Positions 38,979 to 50,495 of a stretch of 56,116 nt of DNA are shown one piece after another. The translations under genes were made by a program, and so were the position numbers. Where the stretch lies: assembly GCF_001949125.1 (NCBI RefSeq), contig NZ_MSTI01000009.1, forward strand, positions 1 to 56,116. Direction: 5' to 3'. Every line of letters begins with the position of its first letter. The first letter of the stretch is position 1. The notes under the pieces are model-generated. The model did not search any database and was not told the origin of the DNA. It saw nothing but the letters and a program-made list of their open reading frames with translations. Source of the DNA: Deinococcus marmoris (GTDB lineage Bacteria > Deinococcota > Deinococci > Deinococcales > Deinococcaceae).

Positions 38979-39686
38979 ATGGGGATGTCAGCGCAATTGC
39001 CAACGCAGTGGACCATTTCCGGCGTCCCCGTGACCGTCAAGCGCAGCCTGCGGCGGCGCACTGTGGCCTTGCAGGTGCGGGACGGCGCAGTGACCATCCA
39101 TGCGCCTGTGCATGTGCCCGTGGCCTTTCTCGAGGACTTTCTGGACTCACGGCGGGAGTGGGTGGAACACCATCTGATGCGGTATGCAGCCCGTCCGTCA
39201 GCAGCGTGCCGGACAGGGCGTCAGGAATACACGGACGGCGCACCTTTTCTCTTTCTGGGTGAGCTGCTGACACTGCGGCTGGTCTGGAGCGACAAGACAC
39301 CGTTGCGCGTGGAGAATGATCTCTTTTTGCCTGTCGAAATCCCGGAACAGGCGCTGGAAGAGTGGGTGCGGGCGGCCTGCCTACCCCCCTACACCGCTCT
39401 GCTCAGGTATTACGCTCAAGTGCTGGGCGCGGGGGATCGACTGGGTACGGTGCGGGTCAGCAAGACCACCACACGCTGGGGCAGTTGCAGCAGCCGGGGC
39501 GATATCCGCCTGCACTGGAAGCTGTCCCGCGCCCCGTTGGAGGTGCTGCATTACGTCGCCCTGCACGAGGCCGCGCACCTGCTGGAGATGAACCACTCGC
39601 CGCGTTACTGGGCGCATGTGGCCCGCGTCATGCCGGGGTGGCAGATGCATCGGCGCTGGCTGAAGGAGAACGGTCAGACGCTCTGA
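38979..39686 (+). CDS. YgjP/M48-like (DUF45) metallopeptidase
   Basis: A 235-aa protein of the YgjP/DUF45 type. The zinc motif LHEAAHLLEMNHSPRYWA near residue 193 (H-E-A-A-H plus later His) and the family block RWGSCSSRGDIRLHWKLSRAP just before it mark the catalytic domain. The physiological substrate is unknown. A start two codons later (38985) is also possible. Confidence 0.88.
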   Translation: MGMSAQLPTQWTISGVPVTVKRSLRRRTVALQVRDGAVTIHAPVHVPVAFLEDFLDSRREWVEHHLMRYAARPSAACRTGRQEYTDGAPFLFLGELLTLRLVWSDKTPLRVENDLFLPVEIPEQALEEWVRAACLPPYTALLRYYAQVLGAGDRLGTVRVSKTTTRWGSCSSRGDIRLHWKLSRAPLEVLHYVALHEAAHLLEMNHSPRYWAHVARVMPGWQMHRRWLKENGQTL

Positions 39687-39759
39687 CTTGGCTCGACGTT
39701 AAATTGTAAGGCCCGTGTATGTTCCCTTCATCACCGCCATTCGCGCCCCATTAGGCTGA

Positions 39760-40614
<855 letters not shown>

Positions 40615-40623
40615 TCGGCGCAA

Positions 40624-40662
40624 AAGAAGAGCCACCCCATATTTCGGGGTGGCTCCTCTTCT
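40624..40662. terminator. Bidirectional terminator hairpin
   Basis: AAGAGCCACCCC and GGGGTGGCTCCTCTT pair around ATATTTC. It separates the convergent hydrolase and proline-rich genes; T-rich sequence follows on the plus strand, and A-rich sequence precedes it, so it may serve both. Confidence 0.65.
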
Positions 40663-40672
40663 GCTGCCTGCT

Positions 40673-40885
40673 CTACATCGCGGGCATGGGCATCGGGCTG
40701 GGCAAGCCGGGCGTGTCCGGGTTATCGGTGGGCTGAGGAACCGGCATTCCGGGTAGGTCGGGATTCACAGGTGGATCGATGATGGGGCCTGTCCCATTTT
40801 CGCCGGGCATGCGCTCGGGCATGGGACGGGGAACGTCGGTGGGTTCGGTCGCCGGGGCGGGGGGACGGTCATAGGGTCCGGTCAT
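40673..40885 (-). CDS. 70-aa proline/methionine-rich protein
   Basis: A small, probably disordered protein, about one third proline with several acidic residues and a C-terminal stretch of Pro-Met pairs (PSPMPMPAM). No signal peptide. A strong GGAGGT lies 6 nt before the ATG, which supports translation. The function is unknown; a binding or spacing role is speculative. Confidence 0.65.
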   Translation of the reverse strand: MTGPYDRPPAPATEPTDVPRPMPERMPGENGTGPIIDPPVNPDLPGMPVPQPTDNPDTPGLPSPMPMPAM

Positions 40886-41022
40886 GGGTTACCTCCAGGT
40901 TTGGAATACGCCCGATTCTGTCGGTTCATCCCGTGCAGCAGGGCAGATAGAGGTAAAGGCGTCTTCACGCCTGCGCGTCAGGGATCACAGTCGGGTCTGT
41001 GGCGGCTGGGTCAGACTGGATC

Positions 41023-42141
41023 ATGTCTAAACCCAACTCCCGTTTTCTGCTGGCCTGGAGCGTTGCGGCGCTGCTGGCCTCCGCGCAGGCCGCGCCTGCC
41101 GTCACTTTCCAGCCGTTCGTCAATGGTCTGAAACAGGTGACCGCCCTGACCCACGCCGGGGACGGTTCGGGCCGCATATACGCCGCGCAGCAGGACGGGC
41201 GCGTGCGCCTGATAGAGAACGGCAAGGTCCGGGACAGCCTCTTTCTGGACCTTCAGAAGCTGACGCGGGCGGGCGGGGAGCGCGGCCTGATCGGGCTGGC
41301 CTTTGACCCCGAATACAAATCCAACCGCCGCCTCTACGTGCATTACAGCGATCTGAACGGTGATACTTTGCTGGCCCGCTACACCGCCACCCCCGATTTC
41401 AGCCGTGCCGAGGCAGGCAGCGCCAGAACGCTGTTTACGGCCAAGCAGCCTTACAGCAACCATAACGGTGGACAGATCGCCTTCGGCCCGGACGGCTTTC
41501 TGTATCTGGGTCTGGGCGACGGCGGCAGCGGCGGCGATCCGAAGAACAACGCGCAGAATCTGGGCAGTCCGCTGGGCAAGCTGCTGCGTTTTGACGTGTC
41601 GGGTGACGCGGCCAAGCCCGCCGCCGGAAACCCATTTGCCAGCCGTGCGGGGGCCAATCCCAACATCTGGGCGTATGGCCTCCGCAACCCCTGGCGCTTC
41701 AGCTTTGACCGGGACGGTGGCGGTCTGGTGATCGCGGACGTGGGCCAGAACAGCTTCGAGGAAGTGGACTTTCAGCCCGCCAGCAGCAAGGGTGGCGAGA
41801 ACTACGGCTGGCGTGTGCGCGAGGGGCAGGTGTGTTACGAGAAGGGCTGCGCCGACAAGGGCTTCGTGGACCCGATGCTGGTGTACGGACGCACGGAGGG
41901 CCAGAGCATCACGGGCGGTTACGTCTACCGGGGCAAGGCTATTCCTGCGCTGAAAGGCCAGTACGTGTTTGCCGATTTCGCCACCGGCACGGTCTGGGCC
42001 GCGCCCACCGGGGGCAAGAGCTGGGACAAGGCAGCGCTGGGCAAGGTGGACAACCCCAGCACCTTCGGCGAGGACGAGGCGGGCGAGGTCTACGTGGCCG
42101 AATACGGCAGCGGGCGGATTCTGAAGCTGGCCGGGAAGTAA
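41023..42141 (+). CDS. PQQ-dependent sugar dehydrogenase-like protein, exported
   Basis: A 372-aa protein of the soluble glucose/aldose dehydrogenase family (six-bladed propeller using PQQ). It has a signal peptide (about residues 1-24, FLLAWSVAALLASAQA). Family marks are VTALTHAGDGSGRIYAAQQ near residue 38, ERGLIGLAFDPEY, HNGGQIAFGPDGFLYLGLGDGGS and NPWRFSFDRDGG. It is expected to oxidise aldoses outside the membrane. ATG 41023 is used as the start of the signal peptide. Confidence 0.9.
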   Translation: MSKPNSRFLLAWSVAALLASAQAAPAVTFQPFVNGLKQVTALTHAGDGSGRIYAAQQDGRVRLIENGKVRDSLFLDLQKLTRAGGERGLIGLAFDPEYKSNRRLYVHYSDLNGDTLLARYTATPDFSRAEAGSARTLFTAKQPYSNHNGGQIAFGPDGFLYLGLGDGGSGGDPKNNAQNLGSPLGKLLRFDVSGDAAKPAAGNPFASRAGANPNIWAYGLRNPWRFSFDRDGGGLVIADVGQNSFEEVDFQPASSKGGENYGWRVREGQVCYEKGCADKGFVDPMLVYGRTEGQSITGGYVYRGKAIPALKGQYVFADFATGTVWAAPTGGKSWDKAALGKVDNPSTFGEDEAGEVYVAEYGSGRILKLAGK

Positions 42142-42163
42142 AGGGGCAGGGGAGGCGCGCTGG

Positions 42164-43102
42164 TTATTTCGGGTCTCCCTCCCGGTACTCCACCACCAGC
42201 GGCAGATGATCGCTTTCCTCCGCAGGCAGAACAGTGGCGCGTGTTGGCGTCAACCCACGCGCCATCTGGTGGTCGATCCTCACGCGCAGGCTGAGAAAGG
42301 TCCAGCCGGGGCCGCGTCCGGCCTGGGCAAAAGCATCCGGGCCGAATGCCTGTTGCAACTGACGGTACATCAATCCGCGTGGTGGGGTGTTCAGATCGCC
42401 GCCCAGCAGCAGCCGGCCAGAACTTTGAGAGGCGATCCCGTTCAGTACCTGTGCCTGTGCCGTGCGGCGGTCACGGGCGACTTGCAGGTACGCCATGTCC
42501 CCGGCCAGCGCGTCCATCACCTGCACCGTGCCCAGGTGGGCATTCACCACGCTCAGCGGCTGCCCGCGCCATTGCAAGCGCGTCAGCAGCACTTCACGCT
42601 GGTTTCCGGGCAGGTCCACCGTCTCCGATGAGAGGACGGGCAGGCGCGTCAGGGTCATGACCTCCACCGCAGAGCGCAGCGCATAGCCGGGCAGGGCCGC
42701 CTTCAGCGCTTCCATATAGCCGGGAGGCTGGAAGTTGGATTCCTGCAACAGGATGATGTCGGCGTCGGCGTTTTTGAGGACGGCGGCCAGACGCTCCGGC
42801 GTGGATTTGTAGCCGCTGTTGACGTTGTAGTCCAGCACCCGCAGTCCTCCATTCTGCTGGGGCGTCCAGTGTAAAAAGCCCGCACCCCACGCGGCCAGCA
42901 GCGCCCCAGCTAATGCCACGGCAAAACCGCGTTTTCGCAGTGCCGCCCACAGCAATACAAAGGGCGCGGGCAGCAGCCACAGCACGGCAGGTGCGTAGGC
43001 CAGCAGCAGCGTGGGCAGCGTCCTTTCCCCGACGAACTCGCCCAGCCCCCAGATCAGCACGACGAATAGCAGATAAACCCAGGCGAGGCGCGAACGAAAC
43101 AT
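42164..43102 (-). CDS. Membrane-anchored endonuclease/exonuclease/phosphatase-family protein
   Basis: A 312-aa protein with about three N-terminal membrane helices followed by an EEP domain. Catalytic blocks are RVLDYNVNSGYK, DIILLQESN (metal-binding Glu), VVNAHLGT, LLLGGDLNTPPRG and the closing SDHLPLVVEY. It probably cleaves a phosphodiester or phosphate ester outside the membrane. The start at 43102 begins the first helix. The gene lies behind hflX on the same strand. Confidence 0.87.
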   Translation of the reverse strand: MFRSRLAWVYLLFVVLIWGLGEFVGERTLPTLLLAYAPAVLWLLPAPFVLLWAALRKRGFAVALAGALLAAWGAGFLHWTPQQNGGLRVLDYNVNSGYKSTPERLAAVLKNADADIILLQESNFQPPGYMEALKAALPGYALRSAVEVMTLTRLPVLSSETVDLPGNQREVLLTRLQWRGQPLSVVNAHLGTVQVMDALAGDMAYLQVARDRRTAQAQVLNGIASQSSGRLLLGGDLNTPPRGLMYRQLQQAFGPDAFAQAGRGPGWTFLSLRVRIDHQMARGLTPTRATVLPAEESDHLPLVVEYREGDPK

Positions 43103-43163
43103 CGGGACAGAGCCTGTCACATCCGGGTGAGAGGTGGCGTCAGTCCAAAGTCTTGAGGGCAAG

Positions 43164-43196
43164 AAAAAGAGGCGGGAGCAAACGCCCACGCCTCCC
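43164..43196 (-). terminator. Intrinsic terminator of hflX
   Basis: On the minus strand GGGAGGCGTGGG and CTCCCGCCTC form a stem followed by five Ts, 16 nt past the hflX stop. Confidence 0.65.
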
Positions 43197-43211
43197 TTTC
43201 CTCCGAATGCT

Positions 43212-44930
<1,719 letters not shown>

Positions 44931-45216
44931 GTGAAGTCACATCCTTTTTTGGGTTGTGGGAGGTGGGGTGTGGGTTGTAGGAACAGCCCAAAACCGATAG
45001 CTCAGCGTCGCCAGGCCCGAACATCGTTCGCGCGGCGGGTGGCTCCAGGGTTCTGTCATTGGCCTCAGAATAGCGCCCAGGCGCATTTGCAATGGTGTGC
45101 AATGCCTTCAGATGGCTATGGATTCAGAGGGCGGAGAACCCGCGCAGGTTTCAGATCTTGATCATCGTGGATGCACAATAGAGGAGAGGCAGGGGCGGGC
45201 GCATCGGCATGGTGGC
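44931..45216. other. Non-coding gap before hflX, no gene seen
   Basis: About 285 bp with a G/T-rich stretch (two copies of GGGTTGTRGG near 44950-44980) and no supported gene, RNA or clear promoter. Confidence 0.4.
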
Positions 45217-46122
45217 TTACCACGTGTCTGCCAATACTTCCTGAACCGTGTACCAGCTCCGCTCCATGATTTCCGGGTTGGTGTGCTGGTAGTACGGCAG
45301 CGCGAACAGGGCTTTTGCCAGCGCTCTGGCCCGTCCGCGTTCCCAGGTGGCGTCATCCGGTTGCAAAACCTCGCGGTAGATGCGGCGGCCTTTCGTACCC
45401 AGCGCATTCCAGGCGGGCATCAGGTCAATGGCCGGGTCACCGAGTTCCAGCGACGCGAAATCCAGCACGGCGGTCAGGCCTTCGCCGTCCCACAAGAGGT
45501 TGTTGCTGTGCAAGTCGCCGTGAACCCAGATGGGGGCAGTCGTCCAGCCGGGGAGTTTTATAGCCTCATCCCAGACGGCGGTGATCTGCGCCCGCGTTGC
45601 AGCATCCAGCAACTCCGCCGAGGCTTGAATGGCGGCCCGAACATGCGGGTCCAGTTCGTGAAGTTCGGGGGCTGGATTTTTTGCACGCGGCGCGTCAGTC
45701 TCATCGCGTTTTCGGAGTGCCAGTACAAATTCGGCCAGTTGCCGGGCCAGCTCTGGCCTCGCCGCCATTTCTGACAATGACAACATCTCGCCCGGTAGCC
45801 AGCGGTAAATGCCCCAGGTGTACGGATAATCCTCGCCCGGTTGACCTAGTGCCAGCGGCTGGGGCACGCGCAGGGGCAAGCGCGGCGCGAGCCGGGGCAG
45901 CCATTCCAGCTCTTTTTCCACCTGCCCGGCGGCCCAGCCGATGCGGGGCAGCCGCACCATCATTTTCCCGCCCAGGCGGTACAGCGCGTTGTCGGTGCCA
46001 AACGATTGGACGCGGCGCACAGGCAATCCGGCCCACTGCGGAAACTGCGCGGCCAGCAGCCTCTGCACCAGCGCGGCATCGGTGTGGATTTCGTCGGCGT
46101 GCATCTTGAGGTCAGGCGACAT
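45217..46122 (-). CDS. Aminoglycoside phosphotransferase-family kinase
   Basis: A 301-aa protein of the APH/choline kinase fold. It shows the nucleotide-binding N-lobe (TDNALYRLGGKMMVRLPR), the linker GIYRWLPGE, the catalytic loop VHGDLHSNNLLWD and the metal-binding LDFASLELGDPAIDLMPAW. Family members phosphorylate small-molecule alcohols, not only antibiotics, so resistance should not be assumed. A TACCCT box lies 7 nt before the ATG. Divergent from the DinB-like gene. Confidence 0.9.
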   Translation of the reverse strand: MSPDLKMHADEIHTDAALVQRLLAAQFPQWAGLPVRRVQSFGTDNALYRLGGKMMVRLPRIGWAAGQVEKELEWLPRLAPRLPLRVPQPLALGQPGEDYPYTWGIYRWLPGEMLSLSEMAARPELARQLAEFVLALRKRDETDAPRAKNPAPELHELDPHVRAAIQASAELLDAATRAQITAVWDEAIKLPGWTTAPIWVHGDLHSNNLLWDGEGLTAVLDFASLELGDPAIDLMPAWNALGTKGRRIYREVLQPDDATWERGRARALAKALFALPYYQHTNPEIMERSWYTVQEVLADTW

Positions 46123-46129
46123 TGGGCCG

Positions 46130-46211
46130 AGGGTAACGCCGCGCCGCGCTGTCAGGCATGGGCCGAACGGCTTACGGCGTTCCCATCCCCCGGTCCTCCG
46201 CGTCCTACACT
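46130..46211. promoter_or_regulatory. Divergent -10 boxes of the kinase and DinB-like genes
   Basis: TACCCT (46135-46130, minus) and TACACT (46206-46211, plus) each lie 7 nt before their start codons. Confidence 0.5.
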
Positions 46212-46218
46212 AATCCGC

Positions 46219-46689
46219 ATGTCCACCCCTGAACTGCTGCGCGAGATGCTGCGCGAGGTGCTGTACGGCCCGGACGGCGGCCCGCTGGCCGTGGGTCTGT
46301 TCAGTGTGGGCGAGGCGGGACTCCTGCGAACCGCCCACGCTTTTACACAAGCTCAGGCCAGTGCCCCCGCCGCCCCTGGTCGCCCCACGCCCGCGCAGAT
46401 CACCGTGCATCTGCGGCAGTCACTGGAACTGGCCGCCGCCCAACTGGCAGACCCCTACGCCCTGCCCCCGGACGAGGCCGATGCGTGGACCGTGCGTTTC
46501 GCCAGTCCGCAGGCGTGGCGAATGGAACTCGTTGCCCTGGCCCGCGCCGGTCAGCACTTCTATGAGGCGCTGTACCTTCCCCTCTCGCCAGATGGCCTGA
46601 GAATCGCCTTCGGGGCCGTCGCGCACGCCGCGTATCACACTGGGGCGCTGAGGTTTCATCTGGCGAATCTGAGGGCCGATCAGAGCTGA
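46219..46689 (+). CDS. DinB-like small protein
   Basis: A 156-aa helical protein. The C-terminal AFGAVAHAAYHTGALRFHL has the His-x-x-x-His pattern of DinB/YfiT four-helix proteins, which often bind metal. The earlier metal-binding His is not obvious, and the assignment is only moderate. The start at 46219 lies 7 nt after a TACACT box. Confidence 0.65.
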   Translation: MSTPELLREMLREVLYGPDGGPLAVGLFSVGEAGLLRTAHAFTQAQASAPAAPGRPTPAQITVHLRQSLELAAAQLADPYALPPDEADAWTVRFASPQAWRMELVALARAGQHFYEALYLPLSPDGLRIAFGAVAHAAYHTGALRFHLANLRADQS

Positions 46690-46857
46690 CTCGCTGTGTA
46701 GCTGCTGATGGGAGCTGGTGGGTAGATCGTAAATGAACGCACATTTCCTTCTCTCCCATGTCGGCGGGAGGGGCGGCGGATAGATTCGGCGTCTATCTAT
46801 AACTGTAGTGCCATCTTTGTGTCGCCTCGCATTCAGCATTGTTAGACAGGAGCAGCC

Positions 46858-47856
46858 ATGTGTACCGCCATGTCATGGGTTCGGAACGACAGCTTCTACT
46901 TCGGCAGAAATATGGATATTGAGCGCTCGTTTGGCGAACAGGTGGTCATCACGCCGCGCGGCTATCCCCTGACTTTCAAGCGGGAGGCTGCGCAAACCGT
47001 CAAGTACGCCATGATCGGCATGGGTTCAGTGGCCCAGGACTATCCGCTGTACGCCGAGGCTGTCAATGAGCGCGGGCTGGGCGTGGCGGGCACCTACTTT
47101 CCCGGTTTCGCAAAGTACGCCACAGAGGAGAAGGAGGGCCATTTCAACGTGGCCGCCTACGAGTTGATTCCCTGGATACTTTCCCGCTACGCCACGGTGG
47201 ACGAGGCGTATGACGATTTGACCCGCCTGAACCTGATGGCGCTGTCGCTGATGGACGGATTGCCGGTAGCCGAATTGCACTGGCTGGTCTCAGACCGCAA
47301 ACGCTCGGTGGTGATTGAATTCACTGAAGCTGGACTGCAACTCACCGAGGACCCCATTGGCTTGCTGACCAACAACCCCTCGGCGGCGTGGCACCTGATG
47401 AACCTGCGGACGTATCTGGGCGTGACCGCTGAGCAGCCAGAGGAAACGTCCTGGGACGGCTTGCCTCTCACGGCGCTGGGACAGGGGCAGGGGGCTTACG
47501 GGTTGCCGGGGGATGCCTCGCCGCCCTCCAGATTCGTCAAGGCCGCCTTCCTGAAAGCCCATGCGGCAGGCGCGGAGACCGAGGCGGAACGGGTCTCGCA
47601 GTTCTTCCATATTCTGGACGGTGTGGCGATGGTGCGTGGCACGGTGGCGCTACCGAACGGCGGGATGGACAGCACCACCTACAGCTCGTGCATGTCCATA
47701 GACGAGGGCCTGTTTTACTACAAGACCTATGGCAACAGCCGGATCACTGCCGTGGACCTCAACGGCGAGGATCTGGACGGAGAAAAGCTGATCGTCTACC
47801 CGCTGAATCAGCAGCAGGACATTCTGCGCCAACCGCAGCCGCGTGGGAAAGGTTGA
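46858..47856 (+). CDS. Linear amide C-N hydrolase (choloylglycine hydrolase / penicillin V acylase family)
   Basis: A 332-aa Ntn-type hydrolase. The nucleophile is Cys2 (MCTAMSW), exposed after removal of Met, with the family pocket residues in FGRNMDIERSF and the Asn/Arg segments LLTNNPSAAWHLMNLR and MDSTTYSSCMS. Such enzymes cleave amides such as bile salts, penicillin V or acyl-homoserine lactones; the substrate here is unknown. No signal peptide. GGAG lies 7 nt before the ATG. Confidence 0.92.
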   Translation: MCTAMSWVRNDSFYFGRNMDIERSFGEQVVITPRGYPLTFKREAAQTVKYAMIGMGSVAQDYPLYAEAVNERGLGVAGTYFPGFAKYATEEKEGHFNVAAYELIPWILSRYATVDEAYDDLTRLNLMALSLMDGLPVAELHWLVSDRKRSVVIEFTEAGLQLTEDPIGLLTNNPSAAWHLMNLRTYLGVTAEQPEETSWDGLPLTALGQGQGAYGLPGDASPPSRFVKAAFLKAHAAGAETEAERVSQFFHILDGVAMVRGTVALPNGGMDSTTYSSCMSIDEGLFYYKTYGNSRITAVDLNGEDLDGEKLIVYPLNQQQDILRQPQPRGKG

Positions 47857-47973
47857 ATTGAGAGAACCCTGCTCTTTTCCACCCTCTGCTCCCGATGGCA
47901 GGGGGTCCAGGAAGATCATTTGGAGCGGGGACTTCTCCCTCTTCCAGCATCGTTTTGACCAAGTCGTCCAGGC

Positions 47974-50469
47974 GTGAGCGCTTCCTACCGCCAACTGCTC
48001 AGGGTCATCTTCGCGGCCATCAGTGGAATCACGGCCACCACCGCCCTGGTCTGGCTGGCCTCACGCGACAAACGGCGGCCTGTCTGGACCCTGGTTCTCA
48101 CCCTGCTGGCGACGCTGGCGGGACTTGCGCTGACCGTGAGTCTGGTGTGGTACGCCGCCGGGCCAGGAGACCGCAAAAGGAGGCCCGCCATGCGAGTTCT
48201 GGTTTTTTCTGCCGTTTTTGGAGTGATCCTGACCCTGTTGTTGGCCCGTCTTCTGATCGGCCCTGCCGTGGAGGCGTTGCCTGACGCACAGGTGTTTTTG
48301 CGGGCCTACGTGGCGGTTCTGGCGGCGTCGCTGGCCGTGACGGCAGGTTTCGCGTTGATCGGGGCACTGAGCGCCGGGGCGCTGCCCCTGACGAAACTGG
48401 GCGTGCCGTTCCGCGCCAGACCGTACCGCGTGGGCGTGGCGCTGGCGGTGGCCGGGGGCGTGCTGATGGTTCCTGCGCTGCTGATTCTGGTGGGGACGGC
48501 GGTATACCAACAGGGAGCGCTGGGCGGGAATCTCCACCTCAGCGTGCTTCTTGGTGCGGTGGCAGCGCTGTACGGGTTGCTGGCGGGTCTGGTGCTGGGC
48601 CTGCTGACCGTGCGCGTGGGGCAGGTCTGGCGGCCCGCGCTGGCCGGATTGCTGGGGGCCGGGCTGGGCGGCGTGGTCTGCGGCCTGTTGTTTCCCCTGC
48701 TGGGCGTGTCGGGCGTGATCCGCAGCGGCTGGGGCTTCGTGCTGATCGTCATGGCGCTGGTGGCCGTGATCCATCTGGGGTGGGGTCTGGGCGTGCGCCG
48801 CGCCATGACGCGCATCGTGGAACTGGGTGACGTGGAACTGGGCGAGAAGCGAACAGGTCACCCCCTGCAAGTCGCCAGCCGCATTCAGGTCAATGTCGTC
48901 GCCACCCTCTCGCTGCTGGTGCTGGCCTCGGTGCTGGGACTGACCCGCACGCTGGGCGAGTTCGTGACCTCCCGCCCAGTTAATCCGGCCCCTCTGCGCG
49001 TCACACAGCCGGCCAACCGCAGTGCCATGTCGGCCTGCTCCGAACCGACGAATGCGCTGGAACGCGTGGTCTGGCAGGTGACCACCCAGGACAACCGCCC
49101 GGACCTGTCCTGCCAGAACGAGGTCTATCCCCTGATCCGTATGCCCGGCCCCAGCTCAGTGGGAATGCCCGGCGAGGCGGTGGTCCCGGCAGACCTCGCC
49201 GCCGAGAAAGCGCTGGAAAGCCACGACCCGGCGGCGGCCAGCGGCTTTGATGACGTGGCCGCGCTGGTCCTGAGTGCCCGGCGTGAAGTGCTGTTTACCA
49301 CCATGCAGTGGCAGGAGGGACCCCTGAACCCCGGTCAGACACTGGCACACGCTCTGGCTGGGCTGTACGCGCGGGTCAGGGCCGATCCCGCCGCCTACCC
49401 GGACGGCATGGACGTGCGCCTGACCCTGGGCAATTTCCCGGTGGTGTCCACCTTTGAGTGGGGGGCCGAGGTCTGGGGGGCGCTGCGCGATCTCAAATCG
49501 GCGGGCGTGCCGCTGGATGACCCGGCGCATGGATGGCGGGTGCGGCTGGGCAATTACGTGGGCACCTTTCCGCACAGCCACGTCAAACTGCTGGTCATTG
49601 ACGGCGAGTTGCTGATGGGCGCTGGCTTCAACTATGGCTACGGGCATTTTCCACGCAACCATCCATCGGGTAAGGGCGACAACCTGTTTGATCTGGCGCT
49701 GGTCACGCGTGGCCCGGTGGCACAGGACGGCGTGACTGTCTTTGAAGACCTGTGGACCCGCAGCAAGGTGGTGGAATGCGACGCCGAACCGGACCCCGCC
49801 AATCCGCAGCAGGGCTGCCGTCTGGGCGCACGCGGCGTCCGGGGCGGCCCGCCCGAGGTCCGCGACGCCTACCCGGCGGGAACCCAGCGCGTCTTCAGCC
49901 TGTACCGCCGCGAGGGCTTTACCGAGGCCGATCAGGCGGTGGTGGCTGTGCTGGGGGCCGCCAGAAGTCGTGTTGATCTACTTCAGGTCAACTTCAGCAT
50001 GGACGTGAGCTGCATCGTGGCGCTGCTGAACCCGGCGCTGTGTACCGAGCGGGACCGCCTGCCATACATGACGGCCCTGCTGGACGCCCTGGAACGCGGG
50101 GTCAGGGTCCGTCTGATGACCGATGAGGGTGGTCTGGGCGGGATTGAAAACCGCATCGCCCTGGCCTATCTGGGCCGCGAGATGAGCAAGCGCGGCATCC
50201 CCGCCGCCCGTTTCCAGGCCCGCTGGTTTCCCACGCCGCTGCACGCCAAGGCCATGCTGGTAGACGGCGAGATGCTCGTGGTGGGCAGCATGAACATGCA
50301 CTATTCCTCGTGGACACAGGGGCCACTGGGTCTGGCCGAGTATGACCTCGCCACCACCGCGCCGTCCGTGGTTAGCGAGTTTGCCGGGATTTACAGCGAC
50401 TCCTGGCCGCAGTCCGAAAAAGTCGTGTTGCCGCCCTTTCTAACCGAAACGGGTGTGGGAGAACGTTGA
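47974..50469 (+). CDS. Membrane-anchored phospholipase D-like (HKD) protein
   Basis: An 831-aa protein with about eight or nine membrane helices in the first 330 residues, then an extracytoplasmic PLD domain. The HKD motifs are HSHVKLLVIDGELLMGAGFN near residue 535 and LHAKAMLVDGEMLVVGSMN near residue 755. It is related in layout to the 15264-16826 protein. The start is uncertain: GTG 47974 gives the full set of helices, but ATG 48190 has a perfect AAAGGAGG Shine-Dalgarno 6 nt upstream and would drop the first two helices. Confidence 0.82.
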   Translation: MSASYRQLLRVIFAAISGITATTALVWLASRDKRRPVWTLVLTLLATLAGLALTVSLVWYAAGPGDRKRRPAMRVLVFSAVFGVILTLLLARLLIGPAVEALPDAQVFLRAYVAVLAASLAVTAGFALIGALSAGALPLTKLGVPFRARPYRVGVALAVAGGVLMVPALLILVGTAVYQQGALGGNLHLSVLLGAVAALYGLLAGLVLGLLTVRVGQVWRPALAGLLGAGLGGVVCGLLFPLLGVSGVIRSGWGFVLIVMALVAVIHLGWGLGVRRAMTRIVELGDVELGEKRTGHPLQVASRIQVNVVATLSLLVLASVLGLTRTLGEFVTSRPVNPAPLRVTQPANRSAMSACSEPTNALERVVWQVTTQDNRPDLSCQNEVYPLIRMPGPSSVGMPGEAVVPADLAAEKALESHDPAAASGFDDVAALVLSARREVLFTTMQWQEGPLNPGQTLAHALAGLYARVRADPAAYPDGMDVRLTLGNFPVVSTFEWGAEVWGALRDLKSAGVPLDDPAHGWRVRLGNYVGTFPHSHVKLLVIDGELLMGAGFNYGYGHFPRNHPSGKGDNLFDLALVTRGPVAQDGVTVFEDLWTRSKVVECDAEPDPANPQQGCRLGARGVRGGPPEVRDAYPAGTQRVFSLYRREGFTEADQAVVAVLGAARSRVDLLQVNFSMDVSCIVALLNPALCTERDRLPYMTALLDALERGVRVRLMTDEGGLGGIENRIALAYLGREMSKRGIPAARFQARWFPTPLHAKAMLVDGEMLVVGSMNMHYSSWTQGPLGLAEYDLATTAPSVVSEFAGIYSDSWPQSEKVVLPPFLTETGVGER

Positions 50470-50495
50470 AAGGTGGGCGCTAGACTGACGCTGTT

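Noticed and set aside
44945..44985. G/T-rich repeat GGGTTGTRGG as a structured element
   Set aside because: Only two short imperfect copies; too little to call a repeat or a G-quadruplex with confidence.
45217..46122. Antibiotic resistance gene (aminoglycoside phosphotransferase)
   Set aside because: The kinase fold is shared by many metabolic enzymes, and nothing in the sequence or context points to an aminoglycoside substrate.
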